DNA of 29,922 bases, taken from a virus. Where the stretch lies: positions 1 through 29,922 of the IMG/VR virus record IMGVR_UViG_3300029922_000241; one strand, given 5' to 3'. The position numbers were made by a program, and so were the translations under genes. A model generated the notes under the pieces. It searched no databases and was not told the origin of the DNA. It saw nothing but the letters and a program-made list of their open reading frames with translations. Shown here one piece after another: positions 14,797-22,139 of this stretch (position 1 is its first letter; the number at the start of each line of letters is the position of its first letter).

Positions 14797-16038
14797 TCAA
14801 ATGTCCCCCCACCATCCTGTTTTAAGGTTCATTATTCCTTTAGCTGATACCGCTACTGTTGTCGCCTTAAACGCCCCAATGTCCCAAGGGACAGTACGGG
14901 ATGTTCCTACAATATCATTTGAAAAAGGAATATAAGTATCTGCTGAAAGATTTGCACCAAGTCCAGTTGCGCCAGTATCGCTTGCTCCAAGGTTGAAATT
15001 ACCACTTCCCGAATTAACAAAAGTTACTGTTGCTCCTGTATGATACGTCCCAATATTAGGACAAGTTGCATCGCTTGAAAGATTATTAGTTGAAAGTGAA
15101 CTAAATACCGATGAATTTGTAAAACTATAATCGGCGGTTGAATTGTTTACGCAGATATTATTCTTGATTAACCAAACTGGTTTTGTTGTTCCTTGAGCAT
15201 TTATGCCGACAACGCAATTTACAACAGTATTGTTATATACAAAAATATTGTCATAATAATTTCCTCCAGAAAGTATTCCGCAAGAATTTGTTCCCTGTAA
15301 AGCATAAATAAGATTGTTCCAAACATATACACTCCCATGATTATTATAGGATTGTACTCCTGTCGTTGAAGAATGATTAATGGTACCATTATCACTAATC
15401 AGAATATTGTCGGATATATAAAATGATGTACCTTGATACCCTAGAAAAATACACGAAGGACTACTATATGCTTGCACACGAGTTTTAAGGATTAATCCCG
15501 TAATATTCAAATATATTGGAGCTAGAGTTCCAATACAATTTGCCCCACTAGAAGAAGGATATAACATATAACCTTGGCTAACAGTTCCATTATGTCTTGC
15601 CGTTGGTGTTGTATAAATATTTATATAATTCGTAGATGAACAGGTATATCCTGAAATAGTAACAGCCGTCGTATCTGGACTTGACCATGTTCCATCAATC
15701 TTTATGTTTAAATAAGGGCTTGCTCTGACGCTCCCAAGAGTAACGTAATTTGTTCCTAAAGTTTCGTAGACAATTTCACCATTTTGAAAAGTTCCTGAAA
15801 TTGATATAATTAGAATTTGTGAATTGACAGATGAAGCATGAACGCAAGTTCCTGTTGCTCCAGAAGTCAGGCCAGTTACGGAAGTATTGTCTGTCATTGT
15901 TCCAGTAATTCCACCAGTAATGGAAAACACCCCCGTAGATGCAGCCGTTAAATCACATTCGCAAGCAACCAAAGCTGCATTAAGAGATGAGAAATCTCCC
16001 GATGATGGCATAACTGAAACTGTAAAAGGCGTTGCCAC
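14797..16038 (-). CDS. Right-handed beta-helix fibre/spike protein
   Basis: The 413-aa protein starts at a GTG whose G overlaps the preceding TAG stop, with AGGAG seven bases upstream. The N-terminus (FTVSVMPSSGDFSSLNAALVA) is the usual cap of phage beta-helix proteins. The middle has Asn-rich rungs (NNLIYALQGTNS, YDNIFVYNNTVVN, WLIKNNICVNNST), and the end has the closing motif GLGANLSADTYIPFSNDI followed by PWDIGAF, common to parallel beta-helix proteins. No hydrolase catalytic set is obvious. Beta-helix spikes bind or cut surface sugars. It is co-translated with a sulfotransferase and APS kinase, which may modify it or its receptor. The last eight residues (KTGWWGDI) look like an extension. 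Confidence 0.8.
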   Translation of the reverse strand: MATPFTVSVMPSSGDFSSLNAALVACECDLTAASTGVFSITGGITGTMTDNTSVTGLTSGATGTCVHASSVNSQILIISISGTFQNGEIVYETLGTNYVTLGSVRASPYLNIKIDGTWSSPDTTAVTISGYTCSSTNYINIYTTPTARHNGTVSQGYMLYPSSSGANCIGTLAPIYLNITGLILKTRVQAYSSPSCIFLGYQGTSFYISDNILISDNGTINHSSTTGVQSYNNHGSVYVWNNLIYALQGTNSCGILSGGNYYDNIFVYNNTVVNCVVGINAQGTTKPVWLIKNNICVNNSTADYSFTNSSVFSSLSTNNLSSDATCPNIGTYHTGATVTFVNSGSGNFNLGASDTGATGLGANLSADTYIPFSNDIVGTSRTVPWDIGAFKATTVAVSAKGIMNLKTGWWGDI

Positions 16039-16607
16039 TATTTTCTCCTGTCGATATATAAAGAACTGTCTACTGCTGTTGATGCTTTAATATAATTAAA
16101 TTTGAAATCATCCGTATTAATAAAATCCGCAATTTGTTTTGCAGCCATTAATGGGTCTTTACATATTGCATTATATTCCAATCTTAAAATATCATTTCTG
16201 CCTGTAAAAACTTTATCCCAGTCATCTGGCGCAACTACTTCTGTAACATTGCGTTTTAATGTTTTAATTCCAAGAAACATTTCTCTTGTATAAATATCAT
16301 CCCAAGATGATTGCATTTCTTTGATTGACCTTTGCAAATATATTAACTTCATACCTTGCGTACCTTGAAGCATACAAACAGACATTAATTTAGTGCATCC
16401 ATCTGTTCGATTTGCAACTCTTTCATCTTCAAAGAATCCATATGGATTTCTATAGGTTTCTAATGCTTCTTTTATATTTAAATAATCATCATTTCTTACA
16501 ATCAATCCCCCAAACGATAACATCCTCATTACCATTGAAGAGCCAGAACGAGGTTGACAACAAACACACACCCTTGGAATAACGCTAGATTTCAAAAGGG
16601 TAGTCAT
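16038..16607 (-). CDS. PAPS-dependent sulfotransferase-like protein
   Basis: The 189-aa protein has the two signatures of sulfotransferases that use PAPS. Near the N-terminus after a hydrophobic strand is QPRSGSSM (residues 18-25), the 5'-phosphosulfate loop; at 89-102 is IYLQRSIKEMQSSW, the 3'-phosphate-binding segment with R93 and S101. It is shorter than typical carbohydrate or tyrosyl enzymes but has the core. The upstream gene is an APS kinase (23-nt overlap), which makes the donor PAPS, and the downstream fibre gene starts on its stop. Together they form a minimal sulfation unit. Whether the acceptor is a glycan, a protein or a lipid is not shown. Confidence 0.8.
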   Translation of the reverse strand: MTTLLKSSVIPRVCVCCQPRSGSSMVMRMLSFGGLIVRNDDYLNIKEALETYRNPYGFFEDERVANRTDGCTKLMSVCMLQGTQGMKLIYLQRSIKEMQSSWDDIYTREMFLGIKTLKRNVTEVVAPDDWDKVFTGRNDILRLEYNAICKDPLMAAKQIADFINTDDFKFNYIKASTAVDSSLYIDRRK

Positions 16608-16905
16608 CGCCTGTCTTACCGCCTTCTAAATAAACAAATCTACAATTTGTTATTTCCTGAACCTGACTCCTTAATTCTTTATAGGGACAAATAGTTGAAA
16701 CTATCACATCAAACCCTTGAGATTCAAGATTCTTAGCCAATCTTGCCACTCTCATGTTCTGCTCTATTCTATCTTCCTGCGAAAACCCAAGTCCTGGCCA
16801 TACGGCTCTCATGTCATCACCATCAAGGATAACCTCATTCTTCTTTAGCCTTTTTGCTAAAGTTGTTTTTCCTGAACCGCTATTTCCCGTTATCCAAGTA
16901 ATCAT
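16585..16905 (-). CDS. Mini adenylylsulfate (APS) kinase
   Basis: The 106-aa protein matches the first part of CysC: P-loop GNSGSGKT (7-14), LDGDDMR (27-33), GFSQEDR (40-46), a helix with RVARLAKNLESQG, and the strand VIVSTICPYKELR (67-79) where CysC has ISPY. It converts APS and ATP to PAPS. Bacterial CysC has about 170-200 aa; here the segment between the late strand (FVYLEGG) and the closing TGDDYPFE is much shorter, so the lid with the KGLY loop appears missing. The start overlaps the upstream stop (ATGA) and the 3' end overlaps the sulfotransferase gene. Activity is likely but the reduced lid leaves doubt. Confidence 0.83.
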   Translation of the reverse strand: MITWITGNSGSGKTTLAKRLKKNEVILDGDDMRAVWPGLGFSQEDRIEQNMRVARLAKNLESQGFDVIVSTICPYKELRSQVQEITNCRFVYLEGGKTGDDYPFEI

Positions 16906-17348
16906 TGTGCCTTTTTAATAACACTACTTGTAAATGTTGGGCCATCTAAAGGTAATATTCCTATAATGCCAGTAGGATTCTGCAAAGTTCCACCATTCTT
17001 AATATTACCGCTACTTACACCAGTTAATCCTGATTGAACCACATCAGTTGAAACGCTGTACTGAAAACACTTTAATAATATCGGATTCTGCGGGTTTGTA
17101 TTATCGTACAATGCTCCTTCATATTGCTGTGCATCTGCTAGGGCAATGTCAGGACATTGGATAACAATGAAATTAGGCGGACATTCCATATCTTCCCATC
17201 CCCATCCATCATCACGAACAACAATAATATCCCCAGGCTGAACTCTTGCATTAAAATCAGCTAACTGTGCTGGACTTAACGCATTGATTTGGTCTTGCGT
17301 ATAATCGTCTTGCCAATGACCGCTTGCTTTAATTAAGAATTCAGACAT
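16902..17348 (-). CDS. Hypothetical late protein of the sulfation block
   Basis: The 148-aa product has an N-terminal module with FLIKASGHWQDD, then GDIIVVRDDGWGWEDME (39-55) and PNFIVIQCPD, a pattern I associate with small phage proteins of unknown function in which a loop with GD.v.Vr.DG.. WG..E is conserved. The second half is Asn/Gly/Ser-rich and beta-like. No enzyme motif is visible and there is no good ribosome site. Its stop overlaps the APS kinase start. It might be a small virion protein or an assembly aid for the fibre; the function is unknown. Confidence 0.65.
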   Translation of the reverse strand: MSEFLIKASGHWQDDYTQDQINALSPAQLADFNARVQPGDIIVVRDDGWGWEDMECPPNFIVIQCPDIALADAQQYEGALYDNTNPQNPILLKCFQYSVSTDVVQSGLTGVSSGNIKNGGTLQNPTGIIGILPLDGPTFTSSVIKKAQ

Positions 17349-17352
17349 ATTT

Positions 17353-18138
17353 TTATGGTGCTACATAATAATTAACTAGAATACTCAACGATCCCGCAGA
17401 GTTTACTGTACAAATAAAATTATTTGATGCTGGTATCTTTATAGGCGTTTGTTGAGGTATGGGATAAGTCATACCGCCGTTTGCTGCAAAATACAATGTT
17501 TGAATATTTATAGCCGTTGTCGTCGGTGCTGTTGCCCCTGTACCATATCCAAAATAAATTGTGCCAGCAGTGTTTCCGTTGCTCACTAAAATACTTGTTA
17601 AATAGATTGCATTTGTCGCTATTGAAGGAACTATGATTGATGTCCCTGCTGTGCCTACGTTAATCGTTGCCGAACTATAGCTTGGCATAACCACTAAAGA
17701 CACCGAGCCAGTAATAGGATTAACAATAGACACGCTTCCAGTTATGGCAGGTAGAACAGTTATGACTGAATTTGTTGTCGAAGCGTTTAATACCGTCACG
17801 CTACCCGTGATCGAAGGAAGTACAGTTATGACCGAATTTGTTGTAGACGCAGGCATACTTAAGACAGTAACGCTTCCTGTAATAGACGGTAGAACCGTGA
17901 TGACAGAGTTTGTAGTTGATGCCGGTGCGCTTAATATAGAAACGCTACCTGTTATCGTGGTTGAACCGCCCGAAGGAATGACGTAATAGGGGTTCGTTGG
18001 CAACCCTTTCTCTGCGCCCGTCCCATCAACTAAAACACTTATAGGAAGATTCACCTGCACAGCGCTCTGTGTGATTAAAAACGAACCAACGTATATCGTT
18101 GACCCCGTATCTATCGTGAATTGATTTGTGGTTGACAT
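17353..18138 (-). CDS. Repeat-containing beta-rich virion protein
   Basis: The 261-aa protein has an N-terminal beta region, a central array of about 24-aa repeats (residues 62-152) of the form ITGSVTVLSMPASTTNSVIT plus VLPS, and a C-terminal beta domain with GTIYFGYGTGATAP and PIPQQTPIKIP that resembles small phage structural modules. Ser/Thr/Val make up most of it. No membrane segment or enzyme motif is present. The repeats suggest a fibrous stalk built from short beta turns. It lies between two small virion proteins and the sulfation genes, so a fibre or decoration role is likely. The family is not recognised. Confidence 0.7.
   Translation of the reverse strand: MSTTNQFTIDTGSTIYVGSFLITQSAVQVNLPISVLVDGTGAEKGLPTNPYYVIPSGGSTTITGSVSILSAPASTTNSVITVLPSITGSVTVLSMPASTTNSVITVLPSITGSVTVLNASTTNSVITVLPAITGSVSIVNPITGSVSLVVMPSYSSATINVGTAGTSIIVPSIATNAIYLTSILVSNGNTAGTIYFGYGTGATAPTTTAINIQTLYFAANGGMTYPIPQQTPIKIPASNNFICTVNSAGSLSILVNYYVAP
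17683..17955 (-). repeat. Tandem 72-bp (24-aa) repeats inside a virion gene
   Basis: Two full 24-aa units, one 22-aa unit and two partial units of 10-11 aa, each opening with ITGSV, are encoded here. Units differ at many synonymous positions while the protein sequence is kept, so these are old repeats under protein-level selection rather than a recent replication slip. Confidence 0.85.
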
Positions 18139-18139
18139 A

Positions 18140-18397
18140 TTATGAAATCATCACTCTCTTAGTTGTTCCTTCATTCGTGCGATAAGAAAACTGGTAACTA
18201 TAACTAATGGTCCCGCCTGATCCTGCCGAAACATATGTAAACCCAAGTCCAAGAAAACTCCTTAACTTACCACCACCCACCACACCATGACCGCTTTGAG
18301 TTACTAAAACCCAAGCTTGTTGAGGGCTAGGACTAGAGGGGTCTGATGTTAATTCAGGGATAACAGAAGACGTTGCCCGTATCAGACTTGAACTCAT
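18140..18397 (-). CDS. Small late protein
   Basis: I start this 85-aa product at the ATG at 18397, which overlaps the upstream stop (ATGA) and has GAGAGG six bases upstream; a GTG further up adds six residues. The sequence is Ser/Gly-rich with a polar N-terminus (LIRATSSVIPELTSDPSSPS), a strand (QQAWVLVTQSG) and a Gly-rich turn, ending with beta-like YSYQFSYRTNE. No motif is recognised. It is coupled to the preceding beta protein and is presumably a minor virion component. Confidence 0.66.
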   Translation of the reverse strand: MSSSLIRATSSVIPELTSDPSSPSPQQAWVLVTQSGHGVVGGGKLRSFLGLGFTYVSAGSGGTISYSYQFSYRTNEGTTKRVMIS

Positions 18398-18657
18398 TGA
18401 TCCCTCTCCCACCAAGTAATCGTTGCCGTTCCGCTAGAGGTCACCCCCCAAAGCTGACCACGATATCCTTTTATTCCCGTGTAGTCATCTACAAACACGT
18501 CATTCTGATTTAAATAGATTGTGTTTGACGGGCTGATAGTGCCGTTAGGCCCTATGTAACAAGTCACACTAGAATTATTCGTTACAATCGCATCAAGTCT
18601 ATACTGGTTAATATCATATATAAGAATTGGCGTTGTTGATATTGTTACCGATGGCAT
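18394..18657 (-). CDS. Small beta-sandwich virion protein
   Basis: The 87-aa protein is nearly all beta: RLDAIVTNNSSVTCYIGPN, then NTIYLNQNDVFVDD, GYRGQLWGVTSSGTATITWWE. This is a pattern seen in small podovirus structural proteins that sit near the gp11-like gene (decoration or adaptor type). No helix or membrane segment. The stop overlaps the next start (ATGA) and it follows the gp11-like gene by 9 bases. A virion role is likely, the exact place unknown. Confidence 0.68.
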   Translation of the reverse strand: MPSVTISTTPILIYDINQYRLDAIVTNNSSVTCYIGPNGTISPSNTIYLNQNDVFVDDYTGIKGYRGQLWGVTSSGTATITWWERDQ

Positions 18658-18666
18658 AATATCCTT

Positions 18667-19302
18667 CTAGATTGCGACCGCGCCTTCAGACGGATCGTAA
18701 TTACCGCTATCATAGAATTTAGCATTTACCCAAGCGCCATCTCTGGGCATTTGCTGAATACCTGTTTGTGAATTTGATGACATGGCTTTAGGCAGAGAAA
18801 CGCCCTCATACTTCTTTAAGAATGATGCTGCTATCTGTGCATTGTTTATTATTAAATATGCTATGTCAGAACAAAGTTTATCTATAAAAGCGTCAAGGAA
18901 ATAGCTCGGATAGTCATTAGGATTGTCATCATAATATGTATAGAAGATTCCAAGATTGACTGTGTCTGAAATTAAATTACCACTCTCCTCGCGCACCCGT
19001 GCGTTAATAGGATTTGTTTGCCATATCCTTATCACGTTGCTTGGTAAAGCGTAAACAACAACTTCTCCGGGCATTAAGAAAGCAGGGTATGTCGTTGAAC
19101 TAGAAGCCAATACCGACGGCATATTCCTTATCGTACAAAAATTCCATTTACATTCGGAAAGAATAGACTGTAAAGAAAGCTCATATACGTTGTTCAAGGC
19201 GATCGCATTAGGCGAATTGTCTGTAATGTTTGTGATCGTAGCAGCCCCACAAAGAACAAGGGCTTTGTTTACTATCAGAGTTTGTGAATTTGCAATGGTC
19301 AT
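18667..19302 (-). CDS. Tail tubular protein A (gp11-like)
   Basis: The 211-aa protein is a probable gp11-type tail adaptor: ANSQTLIVNKALVLCGAATI at the N-terminus, VYELSLQSILSECKWNFC (residues 39-56), and the C-terminal helices DAFIDKLCSDIAYLIINN followed by FLKKYE. This short helical bundle with a beta insert is typical for proteins that join the portal to the tail nozzle. The length is close to T7 gp11 (196 aa). It follows a spacer with a hairpin and precedes a run of small virion genes. Confidence is good from the arrangement and pattern, moderate from sequence alone. Confidence 0.83.
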   Translation of the reverse strand: MTIANSQTLIVNKALVLCGAATITNITDNSPNAIALNNVYELSLQSILSECKWNFCTIRNMPSVLASSSTTYPAFLMPGEVVVYALPSNVIRIWQTNPINARVREESGNLISDTVNLGIFYTYYDDNPNDYPSYFLDAFIDKLCSDIAYLIINNAQIAASFLKKYEGVSLPKAMSSNSQTGIQQMPRDGAWVNAKFYDSGNYDPSEGAVAI

Positions 19303-19312
19303 AAAACCTTTC

Positions 19313-19341
19313 AGGGGCTACTCACTTTCGCTTTCGCCCCT
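19313..19341 (-). promoter_or_regulatory. Intercistronic hairpin before gp11-like gene
   Basis: The 45-base gap between the decoration-like gene and the gp11-like gene contains AGGGGC (19313-19318) and GCCCCT (19336-19341), a 6-bp GC-rich stem with a 17-base loop. There is no T-tract. It may protect the upstream capsid message or reduce read-through into the tail genes. Confidence 0.4.
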
Positions 19342-19347
19342 TGAAGA

Positions 19348-19860
19348 TTAGGTATAACGTATGATAGTGCTTAACGTACCAGATGTTGGTGTAGTCAAGT
19401 TTGCGCCTGTCAATGAGAGATATATAGGCGTATTGACGTTGGTAAGAATAACACCACCAGAAACGGCTGTAGTACCAGAGGTAACTACATACGCGAAGCC
19501 CGGCTGATTATTCATTCTCACCACATTGTAGACTAGGGTGCTGTTCGTCCCGCCCACATACGCAGTAGAGTTTGAAATCAACACGGCTGTCGCATAAGAA
19601 GGGCCTACGTTGATAGCGCAATTCGTAGGAGCCCAAGTCGTAGGAAGATAAACTTCCACACCGACGATTTTCTTATTCGCAGGGATATAACCGATGACCA
19701 AAGTATCGCTCGTAGTCATTAACGCAGTTGACGCGGTATTGAAGATATACGAATCAATCCACACTTTTTCAACTGCCCGAACATAACCATCAGGGATAAG
19801 GTTATCACCTGACGCACCACTGTTATACAGGGTGCTGTATGAAGACACATAATTAACCAT
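19348..19860 (-). CDS. Decoration-like virion structural protein
   Basis: The 170-aa product lies directly after the major capsid gene with a strong ribosome site (AAGGAG). It is beta-rich: VEKVWIDSYIF, DTLVIGYIPANKKIVGVEVYLP, PIYLSLTG and a Thr/Ser-rich end. The segment DTLVIGYIPANKKIVGVEVYLP is typical of small phage proteins that follow the capsid gene and are taken as head decoration or stabilisers. No membrane segment. The role is inferred mainly from position and composition. Confidence 0.72.
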   Translation of the reverse strand: MVNYVSSYSTLYNSGASGDNLIPDGYVRAVEKVWIDSYIFNTASTALMTTSDTLVIGYIPANKKIVGVEVYLPTTWAPTNCAINVGPSYATAVLISNSTAYVGGTNSTLVYNVVRMNNQPGFAYVVTSGTTAVSGGVILTNVNTPIYLSLTGANLTTPTSGTLSTIIRYT

Positions 19861-19872
19861 TTTAATCTCCTT

Positions 19873-19889
19873 GTAGGTTCTCTGCCTAC
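19873..19889 (-). promoter_or_regulatory. Hairpin beside the decoration gene ribosome site
   Basis: GTAGG (19873-19877) and CCTAC (19885-19889) form a 5-bp hairpin with a 7-base loop in the 32-base gap after the capsid gene; AAGGAG starts one base downstream of it on the minus strand. It could set how efficiently the decoration gene is read relative to the capsid gene. Confidence 0.4.
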
Positions 19890-19892
19890 TGT

Positions 19893-20747
19893 TTAGCCCT
19901 CATTCATAATAACGACGCGTTGTTCTTCAAGACGGACAGCGCCGATGTTTAATTCATAATACACTTGCCAAGAATACGACAAGTCAGTACGTTCGTCTGT
20001 ACGCACCACAGGAGCATCTGCCATAGCCATACAAATACCATTGCGGTGATAAGCCACTCCGATAAGTGTTGAGGTAGAAGCTGCCGCGATACGGGTTGAC
20101 ATAATCCATTTGAAACCTAAGAAGCTGTCAATCTCACCGCGCACCAAGCTCTTTACAGAGTTGTAATCGCTCGAAGTAAAGGCTGTAGTGTTAAGTAAGT
20201 TGTCCAGAGCATCAGGACGGATTACGATAAACCGATCTTCCATCTCAATATCGTTCACGTCAAAGACTTGCTTGACAGCGAGGATACGCGCCAAGGTCAT
20301 TGAAGCAGACGACATGAGAGTGATGTTACCTGCTGTCGTGGTTGTAGAACCAGTCTCACCTGTGTAAGACAGCCCGAGTAAACCAGTTTGCAGAATGGTG
20401 TCGTCAATCTGACGGCCCAATGAGGCACCAGCAGCAATCGTATAAGCACTACGAGGATCAGAGATTACCTTTAACTCGTCTGTTCTATCTAGCAAACGGT
20501 TATCGTTGTAATCAAACATCAGACCCATACGACGTGCTAAGTTAGGATCGTTGTTAGGTGTCTGCGAGTTACGACCAGCTTTTAAGGACATTGCCCATTG
20601 CCCAATCTGATCTTGAAAGAAAGCCTTACCACGGACATTAGGCTTCATGTAGACTGTGTTGTACAGCTTGGAATACTTCTGCTGTGCCAACTGCATAATG
20701 TTTTGTGAGTAGGCTTGGGCGTAGATAGCATTTTGCGTATCGGCCAT
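19893..20747 (-). CDS. Major capsid protein
   Basis: The 284-aa product sits directly after the scaffold gene and has the look of a podovirus HK97-fold capsid protein: an N-terminal helix (AIYAQAYSQNIMQLAQQKYS), an E-loop-like region (GKAFFQDQIGQWAMSLKAGR), a spine helix (ASMTLARILAVKQVFD) and late beta strands (DRFIVIRPDALDNLLN, GEIDSFLGFKWIMST). The segment FDYNDNRLLDRTDELKVI is typical for this capsid group. No protease or signal is present, as expected for a scaffolded capsid. A 135-base non-coding spacer precedes it on the message. It forms the shell of the head. Confidence 0.87.
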   Translation of the reverse strand: MADTQNAIYAQAYSQNIMQLAQQKYSKLYNTVYMKPNVRGKAFFQDQIGQWAMSLKAGRNSQTPNNDPNLARRMGLMFDYNDNRLLDRTDELKVISDPRSAYTIAAGASLGRQIDDTILQTGLLGLSYTGETGSTTTTAGNITLMSSASMTLARILAVKQVFDVNDIEMEDRFIVIRPDALDNLLNTTAFTSSDYNSVKSLVRGEIDSFLGFKWIMSTRIAAASTSTLIGVAYHRNGICMAMADAPVVRTDERTDLSYSWQVYYELNIGAVRLEEQRVVIMNEG

Positions 20748-20882
20748 TTTGACATCCCCTATTTAGATAAAGTTAATTCAAGTTTGTTGTTCTTGTTTGG
20801 CTTATCCTTTCGGGGCCTCTCATGGAACCACCTACATTCGCGGGGCTTTCGCTTGTCCGCACTACAAACCAATCAGCAGGGG

Positions 20883-21782
20883 TTACCCTTGTCTGCCTTT
20901 TTGGTATACTCCGAGCAAATGGTTCACCCGGTCAACTGCCGCATCATGTTCTTTAGGTGTCCAACGACCCTTGCTATTCATATACGGGCCGTCCATATCC
21001 ATCTTGATCTTAGTGACTTCTTCCAAAGCTTCCTCAGGAGCTAAACTGAATCGCTTCATTTGGAACTCTGGAACTTTGTTCTCTGCAAACTGCTCACCCA
21101 CTTTAGCAAGAAACTTAATACCAGCAGGATCTCTCGACAACAAAGCAGTGATCTTATCATTTGTCTCTTTAGAATCTGAAAACTTATTTATAACCATCTG
21201 TCCTAATTCGACGTTAGTATCGTAAGAATCTCCCCACTCACCCCGAAGCGTATTAACGGTGTTGGTTAATTGCTCTTTCTGTTTGACCATAGCCTGTTTG
21301 TAAGCGCCTATAGCCTTTTGTTGGTAAACATCCCAGATACCCTTAACAGCACCCGGTGGGACCTTGTGAGCGTGCATGACCTCTGCAAACTCGTTCTTGT
21401 TTAAAGTCAGACCCATCTGTGCAAGATCGGCCGGTATAGAAGCATCCGCAAGGCCGTAACCTTCTGCCTTATCAGGAACGCCTAAAGCTTTACTCAAACG
21501 ATTCCATCCCTCAACATCGTTAATGTCTTTAGGGATTGGGACTTTGTCGCGTCCTAAGAGCTGTTCAAGATTGTTATAACTCTCTGCAAGCTTCCCAATG
21601 CCTTCGGGTGTATCATCAAACTTTGAAAGACTGTTTCTTACATCGGCATTAGCTATGCGTTCTTTCCATGCTGCGCCCCTATTAGGGTCTATTCTTCCCG
21701 CTTCTAAACCTGCAGCTGCTGCTTGGGCACTTCCGTTATCCACGACTGGGGCGGCTGTGTTGTCCACGATTGTTTCTGGCAT
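20883..21782 (-). CDS. Scaffold / head assembly protein
   Basis: The 299-aa product is acidic and helix-rich with an Ala-rich N-terminus, a middle that reads like gp9-type scaffolds (LGVPDKAEGYGLADASIPAD), a long coiled coil around residues 165-215 (GAYKQAMVKQKEQLTNTVNT, LRGEWGDSYDTNVELGQM), and a basic C-terminus (WTPKEHDAAVDRVNHLLG) that could contact the capsid subunits. It is placed between portal-linked genes and the major capsid gene, the normal scaffold slot. The ribosome site AAAGGA lies inside the end of the 25-aa micro-ORF. Assignment is by context and pattern. Confidence 0.82.
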   Translation of the reverse strand: MPETIVDNTAAPVVDNGSAQAAAAGLEAGRIDPNRGAAWKERIANADVRNSLSKFDDTPEGIGKLAESYNNLEQLLGRDKVPIPKDINDVEGWNRLSKALGVPDKAEGYGLADASIPADLAQMGLTLNKNEFAEVMHAHKVPPGAVKGIWDVYQQKAIGAYKQAMVKQKEQLTNTVNTLRGEWGDSYDTNVELGQMVINKFSDSKETNDKITALLSRDPAGIKFLAKVGEQFAENKVPEFQMKRFSLAPEEALEEVTKIKMDMDGPYMNSKGRWTPKEHDAAVDRVNHLLGVYQKGRQG

Positions 21783-21784
21783 AC

Positions 21785-21862
21785 TTATCCTTTCGGTTGT
21801 GCTGGATTGGTTGGTACTTTGATACTACCTCTGCGCGGATGCGCTCTACCTGTTCTTGACAT
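21785..21862 (-). CDS. 25-aa basic micro-ORF
   Basis: A strong site (AAAGGAGAG) precedes an ATG at 21862; the frame encodes 25 residues, Arg/Lys/His/Pro-rich (SRTGRAHPRRGSIKVPTNP), and its end supplies the ribosome site for the scaffold gene. The frame fits exactly between the paralogue gene and the scaffold. It may be a real microprotein, perhaps a DNA- or scaffold-contacting peptide, or a leader that couples translation to the scaffold. Real expression is not proven. Confidence 0.6.
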   Translation of the reverse strand: MSRTGRAHPRRGSIKVPTNPAQPKG

Positions 21863-21872
21863 ACTCTCTCCT

Positions 21873-22139
21873 TTAACTTTGTAGTCCCGTGTTTCCGAAA
21901 GAAGCCAGCCCATTACTATAGACCGGCTGTTTTGTTTGTGTTAAATATCCGTTTGTCCATCCGGCATTGAACGAACCAACTGTTAATGCCGGGAACGTAT
22001 TGGCGTATCCATTGGGTTGCCCCGGTGCCGCGCTATCGTTATTATTCATCATAATAGCTGAACCATTAGATGTTGATATTGTACCGGCCGCATATGTAGG
22101 ACACGTTGGATCCTGCGCTGAACTTGATTGTTGACTCAT
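21873..22139 (-). CDS. Ser/Gly-rich protein, paralogue 1
   Basis: The 88-aa product is polar and low-complexity (Ser, Asn, Gly, Gln) with no predicted helix. It shares a pattern with the upstream gene: DP-x-x-PTYA-x-GTI near the start, VG-x-FNA in the middle and G-x-x-GLQ at the end, so the two are tandem paralogues. The ATG overlaps the upstream stop (ATGA). The gene lies between a Bbp19-like protein and the scaffold in the head module, so it is likely a small virion or assembly protein. The family is not recognised. Confidence 0.7.
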   Translation of the reverse strand: MSQQSSSAQDPTCPTYAAGTISTSNGSAIMMNNNDSAAPGQPNGYANTFPALTVGSFNAGWTNGYLTQTKQPVYSNGLASFGNTGLQS

